From Trichopria drosophilae (Eukaryota > Arthropoda > Insecta > Hymenoptera > Diapriidae): a DNA stretch of 64,000 bases. Shown here one piece after another: positions 14,045 through 27,775 of this stretch (positions within the stretch are counted from its first letter, which is position 1; each line of letters begins with the position of its first letter). The position numbers and the translations under genes were made by a program. The DNA is taken from the NCBI GenBank assembly GCA_030407085.1, contig CM059586.1:100453501-100517500 (forward strand), given 5' to 3'. The notes beneath the pieces were generated by a model. It saw only the letters and a list, made by a program, of their open reading frames with translations, was not told the DNA's origin and ran no database searches.

Positions 14045-14175
14045 CGTTATATGCACCATTTTGAATTTTTAAAATTTTATATTTGATTCGAAATCACCGA
14101 CTCCAAAACCCTCGAGTAACAAATTTTGGCTATTTTCGTTAAGAAAAAATGTATCCTTCCATGGGTTTAGAAAAA
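14045..14175 (+). repeat. Dispersed repeat, copy B
   Basis: It resembles the repeat at 600-725: CACCATTTTGAATTTTTAAA, then GATTCGAAATCACCGACTCC, and a closing CCATGGGTTTAG. It is diverged and non-coding. Confidence 0.4.
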
Positions 14176-14613
14176 TTAACTGGAACCCGGCTAGATTTCC
14201 CCGGTCCTAATCTGGGTACCAGTGTGGTTTATAACGCTCATCTCAAGCAAGGTCCAAATAGTCAAGAATATACCTGAGACTTTTCTACGAGTATTTTATG
14301 AAATGAATTGTAAATGTAGTGCAAGAAAAATAACAATAAACTCCTTGGCTGGCAAATAAGTTTAGAGTTTCAAAGAAAAAACGAAAAATCTTGTCGTTAA
14401 ATAGAAAAATGTGAAGAATTTTTTAATAACATTAAATTATACTTATTATTTGATAAAATGTGATATATCTCATATTAGGTATAATCGAATGCCGAAAGTC
14501 GAAAGATAATCGATTCTGGAGTTCGCATCCAGATTCTTCACGTGCTTAAATTCTGATTGGTGCGTATTTCGCGTTCCTGTCTCGCTTGCAGTTTCTGGCG
14601 AATGAACGAAACG

Positions 14614-14718
14614 TCATGCACAAAGGATACTAGGGATAGATGCGTCAAGTTTAATTTCAATTTTCTTGTCCAAAGTAACATCGGATATCACGTCACCGTT
14701 ATTGCTGATATCGGACAT
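14614..14718 (-). CDS. Possible first coding exon of an unknown minus-strand gene
   Basis: On the minus strand an ATG in the good insect context AAAAATGTCC opens a 34-codon frame. It begins M-S-D-I-S-N-N-G-D and its codons look more protein-like than the surrounding sequence. The region on both sides (14520-14810) is GC-elevated. A weak GT donor (CCTA|GTATCC) could end the exon before the stop. No downstream exon was found in the window, and no protein family is recognised. A chance ORF in a promoter-like island is a real alternative. Confidence 0.25.
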   Translation of the reverse strand: MSDISNNGDVISDVTLDKKIEIKLDASIPSILCA

Positions 14719-14810
14719 TTTTTACAATCCAGTTCTTTGACAATTTTTCATGCGTGCCAATTTTCCGTACATATTTCACTTCACTCGAGTGATTGTTACT
14801 CGTAGTCGAT

Positions 14811-17572
14811 TCAATTTAGATTTATTTTAATCCAAAAAATACAAAATTGGCACAGCTGTAATTTAATTATAAATTTAATTTTGTCGTCTGGAAAAACAAT
14901 TTTGGAATCAGTCGTCTCAGGTACGAAATGCCAAGATTTACCAATTGAAAATTTGACGGGTAGCGGAATGGTTTCTCCATTGTAGCATGTAGGATTTGCA
15001 TAGAAGATACCGATTGTTCACCCCGTTCCTAAGCTAAGGGATTGTAGGCGAAAGCTGCGTTTGATGCTTTTGATGATTTGCGGAGTCGTAAACATTGGTT
15101 CTATTGTCCAGGTGTAATTGGATTACGGTCATGCAAGTGGTTACTAAGAGATTGCTTTCGTTATCAATTGCTTAGAGACTTAGAATTGTACGAAAATAAA
15201 AATATCTGGTCAAATAATAACGATTAAATTATACAAACATTTCTAGAAATGTAAAGTGCATCTAAAACCAGACTGTAAATATTGAGCATCTTCAATATTT
15301 CTTACCTGATAATGGTTTGTGCTCTTAATTGCTAAACTATACCCATCAAAATAAGCATACTTTTCATTATGTGTATAAAAATCGACCAAAATTAAACGTA
15401 AGTAAAGATTCGACAACTAAAAAAATATCATGCCATTCAGTTTCAACGTTTGTCTGAAATATATTGAAATCATTTAGTAATATAAAACTGCGAATGAAAA
15501 GTTTTGAATGTGGACCATATCCCTAGTAGAAAATGACGATAGCTGGGTTCGTCCACAAGTTATTAAAATTAAAAACTAATCTGCAGATTAATACATATGG
15601 TCTAAAATTTGTTCTTATAAGAGTAGAAAAATACGATAAATAGGAATACCTCATCATATGTTGAAAAAAATTAATACACTCTTACAATGTAAAAAATGTC
15701 TGAGGTAAACTTTCGAAATATATAACAGAAATTTTGTGCAGTTGCAATCAAAAAGACTGTTACTGGAATTTAAGTTACAAAATTTCATTTATTTTTGGTA
15801 AATTTCAGATATAGATTCTTAATTTTCATATAAAAGAGACGTAACGCCATTTCAGTAACGATCATTTGGAAAATTGCGATACTTAATATAGTAATTCTCT
15901 GGACATTTCTTACAGCGTAATTCCATGTTAGACTTCAAATCCTCCTAAGAAACAGTTCATTAAAAAATGTTAGTTCTAATATATGAGCAATTTTTTGGAA
16001 ATTTTAATATTTCAATATTAAAAAAACTAAATCAATCCAAATGAACGTTTGCCTATGACTTCCGTGTATCTACTATAGCTACTTTAAGGGTTAATGTTCA
16101 ATGTTAATGTTATTGTTTTGAACGCAGACAAATCTACTGTTTACGATTGTCGACGTCGAAATTCACATTCAAATATTCGAAAGGAGCAATTTATAAACAC
16201 TAATGGATATACCATTCTTTGGAACATCTTTATATTTCGCGGCTTGAAGACAAGAAAATTATTTTCCGTGCAACATTATTTGATAAAAGCTGAAGTTTGT
16301 GTTCAAAAAATGTTTATACCGTCATTAAAGGGTTAAACAATAAGAAAAATATTAGTTGAAATTTAGAAGAAATTCTCTGAAAAGATGATTTTTACTCATT
16401 TCATAGAATTCTCAGTAAATTCTAAATTACATTGGTACTTTTTCACAGATGGTGCATAGTAATTATTAGATTCATTTCGTAGGAACCCGTATTTTTTAAA
16501 ATATATTCGGTTTTGTCGTATATTACTGCCTTATACACTTACTTTTAGGGCCCCATTAACCTAATTAAAATTCAGTCGTATAAACAATATTTGTTCATAA
16601 TTTTAGTTCAAGTAAAATACTTAGATGCTCCGAAGTAATTGACCGCCTTCAGGAAAACAAAAATATATAATGTTACATAATTTACCAATCGTTATTAAAC
16701 AATCGACAAGGTTACATTTCAAAGTTCAAAATAAATGAAACATGATGTAATCTTAATTATTAAGGATCAAATAAATAAATAAATTACTTTGGAGGCGATT
16801 TTTTTCTAAAAGTCAATACGAGAACTATACCCATAAAATTAGTTTTTGCGATGTTCGTTCGAACGTTGTTCAAGAAATCGCTCCCACAGGTGAAATAAGA
16901 ACTCTTAATTATATCCTGTTGCCATAAATCTACGGTTTTAGTCTACGGCACGTAATCGAAACAAACCGATACCTTCGTTATCAGCATTATATACACGTAT
17001 ATATGTGCAAAACGCAATATTACTCAGATCACCTAAATAGATAATTCAATGGTAGCACACATATTTATTAGGGTAAAAATTGTAATTGCCGATGAATTTT
17101 TCCTGCTAAATATTTCAAAAGGATCGGTGTAATAGTTTTTGAAGAAGGCACACCAATTTTAAAAATGACATTTTAAGAAAAGCACGTTTAAAGTTTTACC
17201 GTCGACCGTATACAAGAGTCTCCGAGTTGGATTTGAAAATATCTTCCTACGTTTGGCTCAGAATGGCTTGAAATTTTCACGCAATACTCATCACACGTAC
17301 TATAAAATATAAAAATGGTAAAAGATACGGCATTTTTTTAGTCCCGTAATCCTTAAAAGAAGGAAATAGTCGTGAGTTATAACTAAATTCCCACATTGAG
17401 CGATGAAATGTGGTGAAAACTTTCATTAAACTTTATTTCTTTAGATTTTTCGAAAATAAAAACAAAATGCAAATTTTGCATAAAAGATAGACTGAAATGA
17501 AAGTTTGTAGTCTTTTGTAGTCGCTTAAAAATTACGACAAACGATTTAAACCGGAGGAAATTGTACTTTATT
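14811..17572. other. AT-rich sequence, no gene seen
   Basis: Only scattered chance frames are present; I see no repeat or exon structure worth naming. Confidence 0.5.
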
Positions 17573-18380
17573 AACACTAGAGAACGTCTGTGACCCCCCC
17601 CCCCCCCCCATATGGGCTTTTTGGAAAAACAACTCTGTGAACATTTTGTACAAATTTTGTACAATTTTGTACAATAGAAACTAATTTTTGTACAAGCAAG
17701 GCGGCAGAGAAATAGGGAACGCTATTGGGGGGGGGGGGGGCTGGTGTCACGTGACCCTAGCCCCCCCCCCCAATACCTTAAAGAAAAAAAAACAAAAGCA
17801 GGCATAATGTCGCAAATATTTTGTACAATTTTGTACAAGAAGAATTTTAGACCTAGATTGTAAAATAACCATAATAATACCCTTCAAATATTATAAAATG
17901 TACAAAAAATTGAAAATACCTTTCATTGATTTTCTCCGCTGTTTTCGAAAAAAACAATTATGAGGAATTTTGTACAACATTTGTACATTTCTGTACAATA
18001 CAAACCAATTTTTGTACGAGCAAAGGGACAAAGATATAGGGAACGCTAGTGAAGGGGCTAGGGTCACGTGACTCTGCTTCAATTTTATATTATTTTAGGT
18101 GTATTGTTATGGTTGTTTTACAATCTAGGTCTAAAATTCTTCTTGTACAAAATTGTACAAAATATTTGCGACATTTTGCCTGCTTTTCTTTTTTTTTAAG
18201 ATATGGGGGGCTAAGGTCACGTGATCCCCCCCCCCTATCGTTCCCTAATTCTCTGCCGCTTTGTTTGTACAAAAATTGGTTTCTATTGTACAACATTGTA
18301 CAAAATTTGTACAAAATGTTCACAGAGTTGTTTTTCCAAAAAGCCCTTATCGGGGGGCTGGGGTCACAGACGTCACTAGA
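17573..18380. repeat. Three-unit inverted repeat with TTGTACAA and GTCACGTGAC motifs
   Basis: A left arm (about 17573-17880) pairs with a right arm (about 18098-18380). A third, diverged unit in the left-arm orientation sits between them (about 17960-18075). Each unit carries a cluster of TTGTACA/TGTACAA motifs, a GGGAACG stretch, a C or G homopolymer in two of three cases, and the palindrome GTCACGTGAC (17746-17755, 18063-18072; GTCACGTGAT at 18216-18225). No ORF of note. It is probably a composite of a non-autonomous DNA transposon. Confidence 0.75.
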
Positions 18381-18572
18381 GATGAAATAAAGGGCATTGT
18401 ATTTTATTAACATTACAGCTGAAAGGAATATTTGCAGTTGTTTGTAGTTGTTTGTAATTGTCTAAAATATTAAGATAAACAATTTAAATAGTAGGATATG
18501 TTTTTGATTAATAGTAGATAGCATATAAAACTTCGTATTAATTTTGTCCAGCTAATGCAGTCTATAAATATA

Positions 18573-19765
18573 CAGGGTGTCCCATTTTTAAAAAACCACC
18601 CGATTATTTCGAAAATTGCGCGTTTTCGAAAAAAGTTTCAGACAAAAGTTTCAGGATTTTTCCCAGGCAATTCAATGGCTACCTTTATGTGACCTTGAAT
18701 ATGACCTTGATGCTCATATCAAGGTCAAATTCAATTTTTTTAATGGGAACCCCTATTTTTTATTGCTGATTTAGAAAGTGCAGTGAATTTTACGTTCAAA
18801 TATGACCTTGACCGTGTCCTTGATCATGACCTTCAAGGTAATTTCAAGGTCAGAGTTGTTTTTTCAATGGAAAACCCTACTTTTTTATTGCTGATTTAGA
18901 AAGAGCAGGGTATTTTACGTTCAAATATGACCTCGACCGTGTCCTTGATCATGACCTTCAAGGTAATTTCAAGGTTAAAGTTGTTTTTTCAATGGGAACC
19001 CCTACTTTTTTATTGCTGATTTAGCATTATTAAATACTGTTCGCCAGTTTCAAACGCGAATTGCAAGATGCCAAGAGGTGAATGGGGCAACTTTTGAGCA
19101 CCTCATTTAAAAAAATAGTACCTAGTATAAAATTAAATCTTCCACAAACTATTTTAAAAATTAAAACAAAAATAGAAACTAAACTAAAAAAAGGATAAAA
19201 AAATAAAAAAAAGAATAAAAAAATTAAAAAAAAAAAAAAAATGATACTCAAAGTCCGACCAGTCAACCTCCTCGCGGTGAGTATCGGGTAACGCTGATGC
19301 TGGCGGCGTTTATTATCAGAATTAAATTAATGTAAGGAAAACTTAAATAACTAACTGCCGATTGAAAGAGGAGGCATCGTTGATCGATCCCTTTCGAACC
19401 CTGCAAGTTTTGCCTGAAATATTTTCTTCCGGCTCTTTCTAAATCAGCAAACAAAATAGAAGTTCCCATTGGAAAAACAACTTTGACCTTGAAATGACCT
19501 TGAAGGTCATGATCAAGGACACGGTCAAAGTCATATTTGAACGTAAAATTCACTGTACTTTCTAAATCAGCAATAAAAAATAGGGGTTCCCATTAAAAAA
19601 ATTGAATTTGACCTTTATATGAGCATCAAGGTCATATTCAAGGTCACATAAAGGTAGCCATTGAATTGCCTGGGAAAAATCCTGAAACTTTTGTCTGAAA
19701 CATTTTTTTCGAAAACGCGTAATTTTCGAAATAATCGGGTGGTTTTTTTAAAATGGGACACCCTG
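18573..19765 (+). mobile_element. Tc1/mariner-type non-autonomous element with long TIRs
   Basis: The element starts CAGGGTGTCCCATTTTTA and ends with the complementary AAAATGGGACACCCTG, each flanked by the dinucleotide TA (18571-18572 and 19766-19767). That is the expected target duplication of the Tc1/mariner superfamily. The inverted arms are long, about 280 bp each (to about 18850 and from about 19490). They contain many TGACCTTG/CAAGGTCA motifs. Two exact-length 125-bp tandem units (18761-18885, 18886-19010) follow the left arm. The interior keeps only a transposase tail (19036-19110), then an A-rich stretch (about 19186-19242). It is therefore an internally deleted copy that would need a transposase in trans. 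Confidence 0.85.
19036..19110 (+). pseudogene. Transposase C-terminal tail (Tc1/mariner-like)
   Basis: The 24 codons end in R-C-Q-E-V-N-G-A-T-F-E-H-L-I and a stop. A tail of the form RC(I/Q)xxxGxxFEHL(I/L) is characteristic of insect Tc1/mariner-type DDE transposases. All catalytic regions are missing; the upstream junction runs directly into the 125-bp tandem units. It confirms the family assignment made from the TIRs and TA duplication. Confidence 0.7.
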
Positions 19766-20922
19766 TATATTTATTTAAAAATTGAACAATTAAAAAAAAT
19801 TGTAACATTTAAAATAAAATTAAATATCAAAAGAAACATTTTTTACTACAAAAAAAAATTTTATTAAAAAAATGGTTTCCTCCCTACTACAAACGGAAAT
19901 TCCTTCACTATAAGCAACTACAAACGATTTTCTGTCGGAAATAAAAAAGAAACTAAAAAATTTTTCAAAATGGAGTGCTGAGCTTTTTGGACCCCCTTTA
20001 ACTTTTTTTTCTGTAACTACCAACGTAATTCGTTTCATTACATTCAACTACAATCAAAACTCCATCGAAATAGTATTTTACATTTTGAATTATGAAAAGT
20101 CGGGTGCCAGGTTCACAAAACTGAAAACTTGGTAATTTATTAAATTTCTGCACACCGTGAAATAATAAATTAATTAAGACCTATATGCAGTTTTACCACA
20201 ACTTATTGATTAGCATTCATTACTTATGAAAAGGGGGAAATGAATTGCCGTAATCTTAGAAACAGGTCATAAATATAAATGTAACAGGAATTTGCGTACA
20301 ATAAGTTAAACACGATTACACCGAGGCTTTGTTGAGTGATTAACACCCATCAAAATAAAGAAAAATAAATTGCCACCCAACTCAATTTTCTTTCACGTCA
20401 ATACCTTATACCTAATGGCAGTAAACTTCAGAACCAACACCGCGCACCAAGCAGCTCTTGTTTTTTTACCTTTGAAAGTTTCTTGTCAAGCATACTCGTA
20501 ATTCAGTGCACTGCAACGGAAACTAGTAAAATGCATAATTTAAGAGCATTTTAAACAGCAAAAAATTATTTGAATTTCAAATATATTACAAAAACTACAC
20601 AAAAATTAGATAGTACAAAATAATTTTACGGACTTATACACGGAAGATTAGAATTAAATTTTCTACATCGTTTGTCGTAATTCCTGTGCACTTATGAAGT
20701 GCGCTATAATTTTAATGTGACATTTATACAATAATATTATAAATCGACATAGGTGGAATTTAAAGTAAAATTAAAGCAGTTTCGTATCGTATTTTTAAGA
20801 ATAAAATACCTTTGAAGTGTCTTGAAAATACGAAAATAAAACGGTACGTTTTTGTATACTCAATATCATAAAAATCATGCACGGGTCTCCTTACATTATA
20901 AAAGTTTTCCAATCCTAAATAA
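19766..20922. other. AT-rich sequence, no gene seen
   Basis: The sequence contains poly(A) and poly(T) runs and chance frames only. Confidence 0.5.
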
Positions 20923-20974
20923 AGATTCGACCGACAATCAAAAAGTCCCGGGTTCAAGTCCCGGTGGGGTGACT
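20923..20974 (+). repeat. tRNA-like T-arm fragment (SINE relic)
   Basis: The sequence CCCGGGTTCAAGTCCCGG forms a perfect T arm with a good B box, followed by TGGGGTGA and a T run that could end pol III transcription. The 5' half of a tRNA (D arm, matching acceptor strand) is absent. Read antisense it gives the familiar spurious H-R-D-L-N-P-G peptide seen when tRNA-derived repeats are translated. It is a truncated tRNA or SINE relic. Confidence 0.55.
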
Positions 20975-23900
20975 TTTTCTTATTTTTTTTATCTAAATCG
21001 TAAAATAATGTGAAAAAAATCGCCAAACATGCCATCTTCTCGATAATCATGATGCTTCATTTCTCCTGCATCTTTACAGCACTTCTTATCTGAAAAAATT
21101 TACGATTTCAGAAGAAACAGAGCTAAAAATCTGAAGAATGTATTTAAAAAATTCGGTTCTTTTGTTCAATTTAAAGAATTTCAATTTAGAATTGTGCATT
21201 AAAAAAGTAATAAAATGCAAAAAATAATAAAAATACAAAAGAATTCTTATTATTACACTAAAAAAAATGTAACAATGATTTATTTTACTTTGTTTTGCCT
21301 TTTTATAGATATAGTTTAACAGTTATTTAAATTCTTTCCTATTTTATTGTTAAATGTTTGATAAAATACTTGCGAATTCAATAAACGCCCTTGCTTAAAT
21401 ATTTATTTTTGTTATAGATTATTTTAACGCTGCGTTCCATATGTAAATAAAAATGTACAAAACTGATCTTTTGGTATTTATAAAACATATATTTCTCGAC
21501 AAATCTATTGGACACGTTGACGCAGTAATAAATCCATTTATTCGACATTTTAATCGTATTAAAATAATTCACAGGCGATTGGGCAGTGTAATTGCAAATG
21601 AATATTCTCAACAAGTGACGTCATGTTTATTCGATCATAATAACAATACTCACTGAATGGAATTGTACTACGTATTCTTGCATTCCTCTATTCTCAGCCT
21701 GAAAACGGGTTTACATATTTCAATGAATTATGCGATAAATCTGTGTTTTCGTGATGCAAATGCAAACTGAATTCTCGAAAGCGAATGTATTTTTAGTTGT
21801 ACCGAAAATGAATAATTGCAACATGTCAGTCTAAAATCTGTTTTCTTTAGTCTTATTTCATAAATAACTAATGAGATATTTATAAGAAATAAGATTTACG
21901 TATTTATTTTCATCCTATTTTATATACGAATCTGGAACAAATCTTTGTATTTATGTCATTTCGAAATTAAATATTCGAACGTTTATTATAAAAATAAATT
22001 TTTTATTGTACCATTATTATTTTTATTCTATTATTCAAAAGACAACAAAATACAATGAGACATTTAATCCTGTAAGTGGACGAGCAATTTTTGGATACGT
22101 CGGTACGAGTATTTCTTTTACTTTTATTTGAGCGTAACGTTTTCCAGATAAGACCTTTCTCTAATCCAAATGAGAAAATAAATAAAAATCGATTTTTAAC
22201 TCCCTGGACGGTACTTTACTAAATGCCTTTTAGGTTCTATGCTCTTCATTGTTAAGAAAACCTTATTCGAACAGACAGCAGGCTATTAGCACCGGGTTGA
22301 TTTTATAATGCTTTAATTTTTCTGGACTAAATGAGGAATTGAAAGTTATTTTGTGTACTATATTTTTTTTAAAGAAATTCAAGGAAAATAGTGATTTATA
22401 TATAGTATTTTAATAATTGTTGACGAATTTAAGGAATTCAAAAGACAAAAAGATTTTTAACTAAAAACACGCAAATTGTACATTAAAAGAATTTAATAAT
22501 ATTGACTAAATGTATAGTTGCCTGTTAGTAGCCTAATATTAAGTAATTTCAAACATATTTGAGTTAAGTTGACTAAATATCAATAGGTATTTTGATTAAT
22601 TAAAAGAACTAATATGTAGCTGCTAATCAGCAACTAGATATTTAAACAATATTAGTAAATTCTCCTGGATATAGATTCACATGGATTGCATCTTAAATAT
22701 TAAACTTTACTACATATTATATATAAAAAATACATTAATTAGTGCTTAAAGAGAAAATAAAGTCAAAATCTTCGTTATTTTGTATAGATTTCGGTAATAT
22801 TCTTTTAAATAAACTTTTGTATACTTTTAGTTCCCTTCAATCTTGGTAATATCACAAACATAAATTATAGAAAACACATACGAAAGGTATAGTGGAACTC
22901 AGATTTCAACATTGAAAACGATTTATTATGTTCCAAAATTTTTAATAAATAGAAGCTAACTGTTTGATGAATAAAAGATGGAAAACGTTTCTTATAATGT
23001 TAAGCTGTTAGCTTAGTTTTACTATTTTCAAACATTTGTAAATACTAAACCGCCTGATAGTAACTTTACGAATTTTTAAAGTTTTGTGTTGAAACTAAGA
23101 TCAAAGAAAGATTGTCGTTTCAAGTAGACAAAAATTAAATAGTTATTAATTATAATAGTAAAATATGCAATAAAACAAAACAAAATTAAGTTTAATCATA
23201 ACTATTAAAAGACAAATATCATCTAATATCTTAACTACTTTTTAATAATTACTAAATTTGCTTACCTTTTCGATGAACAATCTTGCTTTACTTTTGGTTT
23301 CTACATTTTAAACATACATTAACGATTTAAAACACCATGATCCTGTGAAAATATCTATGCTGGCCATTTATAATTAAAATAAGCGTTTAAGCTTAACACA
23401 TCACATCAAATTACAAAAATACAATTTTTAATTTCTAAAATCCTGGGCGAATCAAGTCATGGAAGATGGAGAAATATCAAAACAACAATATTATAGAATA
23501 AAATGCTACTTACATAAAACATTTATTTCTTGCACATACATAAATTTGATAAAATCAAAATTTCTCTTCATAATGAGTGAATTCTCATCCAAGAATTGCA
23601 GGAGTTTTGGACGACTTGAATTCATACTTATCTTGAGTATAAATTAATCTTCTATGGTAACTACTAAAAAATGTAGTAACGGACAGTCAAATTTATAAGA
23701 TTGTAAGACACAATGATAAATTTTATTCAAATGATTTGCAAACTTTATAAATTAGGATAAAAATCTAATTTTGATATCCGAATATTTTATGATTTTATTA
23801 ATATTATATAAAAAAAACTCAATCTTTAAATGATATTATATCTCATTAAAAGGACCAAATATACAAAAATTTAATATGCAGTTCGACAGTACTTTTAGCG

Positions 23901-26900
23901 TTAAAATGCAATGAATAACATTTTGAGGTAGATGTTTTTTATGACTCAAACCCTGCTCATTCGAATGGTGTATCGGAAAATCCTGTAAATTGAAAAATAA
24001 AAAATTACACATGCTTAATGAATACAAAACACGATTTTTCAAGGATTCTTTTTCACTTATCTTTTTTTTAGAATTTCCCTCAGTAATATAACTTAGGTAC
24101 AAATAACGCAACAAAATTGTCTGAGCTTCAATAAGGTGAACCCTTTTTTTCAAAAATTTCAAAATGGCACACCGCTCATGGCGTCTGAAGTTAACCTTTT
24201 TATGAAAAATTTGGGACTCCCTAACTCTAAAATCAGCTGTTTCAAATAAATACTAACTTTTCCAACGTATTGCAATTTTTGAAAATACACTGCATAACAT
24301 TGAATCCGAGGAATTTTGTATGAGCGTTAAAAAACATCTATCGCAAATTTATTTTCATTACGTTGTAATACTAAAAAGTACTGTTAAAATTTCATGTTAA
24401 ATATTTGTACATTTATTGTACATCTTTTTTCAGAAACTCTTGATTTCTATTATAGTTCGGTCATTTTCAAATGCTTCGAATTAAAAATTGTTAGTCTTAA
24501 ATGAAATATTAAATACGCGTTTTGAATAGATTATTTAAGGTATACTTTTTTTGGAAAATATTGTAATTTTATAATTATTAATGACAATATCAACATTACT
24601 TAATAATGTAAAAACTTTATGTACAGAAATTTTCTTGCAACACTTCCAGTTTACGTTGAGAAAAAAAACAGAACAGGAACAAAAATATGTATAGAAACCT
24701 TAAACTTTACTCAATCGGAAATGAATGCTACATTTTTTACAAAAAATTCACTATTAATTAGTAAAATTGTCATACAAGTAATATTTTTCAAAAATTTGTA
24801 CTCGTGTTATTTAAATAAAATGCAGATAAATTTTTTTATTTCTAGTATACCCCTCCCCCTCCCCTATAAAATTGTATGGTAATTTTTAAATGAAAATGTT
24901 GTCGATATATATACAAAAAATGCTGAATAGTAAGCTAAGACATTGATAAAAATAACAATAGAAAATAACAGCATAATCAATACCGAAGATTTATGTACAG
25001 TAGCCAAAATGAGAGACTGCATACTATTGGCTCGCAGAATACTATTCACTTTACGTAATGGTAATTGGGGTATTCAAGGATAATAGATAGCTTACAAGAT
25101 GAGATTTAAAGGAGCCGCTGGATGATATATTACGAATATCTGGCGGCAAGGATTCCCATCTGATACCGTTGAATCTAAATATCTCTCGTATATGTATAGA
25201 TATTTCGTGCAAATAGGGAATTCAAAATTTAGAAGTAGTGGAGATGAGATCAGATTTATGATTACCAAACAAATCTCGTGATAATAAAACAAACAAATAC
25301 TATAGAATGTATAATAAAACTAAAATCAAGAATCGAACTCACTCCATTTCAAACATTGTGAGTCATTGGAAGTGTTTATCAATAAATAACAATAATAAAT
25401 TAACAGTTGACATTGATCACAATTTACGTGTATGTTTCTTGATCGTTTAATAAAAAATTATTAGTTAACATCTAATGGTCTTTTGATGCATTCAGCTACT
25501 TTTTTACCAAATCATAATCAAAATAGTATAAGATTACGTTAGGCTATGACCTGAAATTATGATCCGCAGCAGATTTGTTAACAGAAAACCAAAAAACTGA
25601 TCAAAACCATTTCACTTCAAGAATATTTTAGAAAAATACACCCACTAAAATAAATATTGTAAGCATTGAAAACTAGTATTAGGATGTCTTAAATTTATAG
25701 TATAAGTGTAATGCAGTAAACTGTAATAATCAAGTGCAATTTTCTTGCAGACATTTTTGTACATATTATTCGCTTTCATAATGTTTGCATTTAAATGTTT
25801 CTGAATAACTATTGGCATGAGATCTATAAAACCGAATTCTTTACATTTTTCAATACTTAAAATTACATCAATACGACTACTGCCTTCCAAATCGTTATCA
25901 GTTTTTCTATCAAACATTTTGATAAGCCGAAAATATTTTTTTTAACTACAGTTAACTTATATTTGTTCATCGATATTCCATAGAAATACAGTACTCCTTC
26001 CCAATATTGCCCTAGTCTGTCTTTTCTATTCTTTTCTGTCCCTCGCCTAATATTAGCCGAATGAACAAACGAATTGTGTCCCCCAGTTCCGGCAATGTGG
26101 AAGGGAAACGCTAATATTGGGAGAGACAAATGCAAAGAGTATAAACACTAGGGTAATAACAAAACATGTGGAACCCTGATGACGATCTGTCTTACAACAT
26201 AACCTCCTAATAAATGAATTTTAAAATGTGTGATATGTATTGTTGTCCTTATTATATCTTTTACGGAAAAGAATATCAAGTGTACTGAATAAAATACATT
26301 TTCTCAGTGAATATTGCGAATATGCAATTTCTTTAATATAATCTAAAAAAACCATGGATTATGTAGATTGAATACATACGAGCAAAATATTTGAAATAAA
26401 ATACGTGGAAATCTGTCGCTATATTTTTCAAATATACATTTCTTTGACTTCTCTGACACGAATATATATTTCGATTTTCAAATATTGAATTTATAAGCAT
26501 ACGTCGGTCATCCATACTTAGTAAGAAATATATATTTAGACAAATTCAGAAATAAAATAATATTGAAATAATAATCGACCTTCGAATACTAATTAGACTT
26601 GTGTTAAATTCAGACAGAACATTTCAGTAGAATAGCCAAGTTTTTAGTCAGACGGGATGAGATGGTGAAACCCAAGGTGTAGTACACATTTTCAATGTTT
26701 AATGTTTTATTAAATTGAAACTTTCAAACAGTACAAATACGAATATTAAAATGTGCTTCATTCCTCGATTTTCTTTGTAATTTTATAAAAATCGCAGTGT
26801 CATACTGAAAGTCACATTTTTCAGTTTTCTTCGATAGAATGCTATCCACGCACATTACGTATTCCGAATCTCGTGACCGTTTTATTTCAAAGCTTCGCCT

Positions 26901-27644
26901 CGGTCAGCAATGCCAACGAATTGCGCAGAGGAATATTGTATTTCCTACTGAATTATAGAGAGTATACGTAAATAAATAAGGCGTTATTTTTGTTTGTGTA
27001 CATGGGAATAATAATCATCATTTAAATACCGTTTAACAATTTTTTAAGCTAGAGAAATTCGCATTTTTCCATGCAAAACGAAACAATGATAAATTAATCC
27101 GTATATAAATAATGATAATGTAATCCGTATATAAATGTGTAACGTTCTAATTGTTCGAGCGATTTACGAAAATTAAATAAATAAAACCTCTTTTCTGAGA
27201 CCATATTACTTGAGAGGTCTTGTGGAGCTCTGAAAATCGACTTAAAGATCACTTCAAGATCTCTTTCTGATAAGTATTTAAAACATCTTGCAAATTTTAA
27301 TACTTCTTAATGAACTCTTAATGACGTTGTTTTGCTGTTTGGGAAAGAGTAGGTGACAAAAAGTATTTGACATGTGTACTTGAGATGGTAGTAAATTCAA
27401 AAATAACTATCAAAATATGCAAGAAAAATCTTTCATTTGATAACATATTTTACTAATAAAATTCCTTAAAAACAGATTTTATTGTTTAATATAATTTATT
27501 ATTCTGCAATAAATTAGTATTTTAAGGGTAATAACCACCCGTTTTAATTTTTACATATACATAGTTAGAGTTCTACGCCGTTTTACTTAGTTTTAGCAAA
27601 TTAAAATTGGCAAATTTAAAATCCCGGGCACGAATCTCGAGCCA
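20975..27644. other. Long AT-rich gene-free stretch
   Basis: No exon, inverted repeat or known element could be supported in these 6.7 kb. A GC-elevated patch near 25980-26150 has a 90-codon minus-strand frame that I do not recognise. Confidence 0.5.
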
Positions 27645-27775
27645 CCATTTTGAAACCGGCACATTGAATTTTGAAATTTTTAGTTCAGATTTTTTACTAG
27701 TGGCTCTCGAATAACAAATTTCATAACAATCAGAAACAAAGAAAAATGTATTCATGTAAGTTAATGACTGTTTAT
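27645..27775 (+). repeat. Dispersed repeat, copy C
   Basis: The block has ACCATTTTGAAACC, then TTGAATTTTGAAATTTTTAG and CTCGAATAACAAATTTC, which parallels copy B at 14045-14175. It is diverged and non-coding. Confidence 0.4.

Noticed and set aside
17590..17770. Long C and G homopolymers as a functional G-quadruplex element
   Set aside because: They lie at matching positions of a repeat family and homopolymer length is unreliable in assemblies; I have no further evidence for function.
20760..21050. 96-codon minus-strand ORF containing H-R-D-L-N-P-G
   Set aside because: The peptide is the antisense translation of the tRNA-like T arm at 20945-20964, a well-known artefact.
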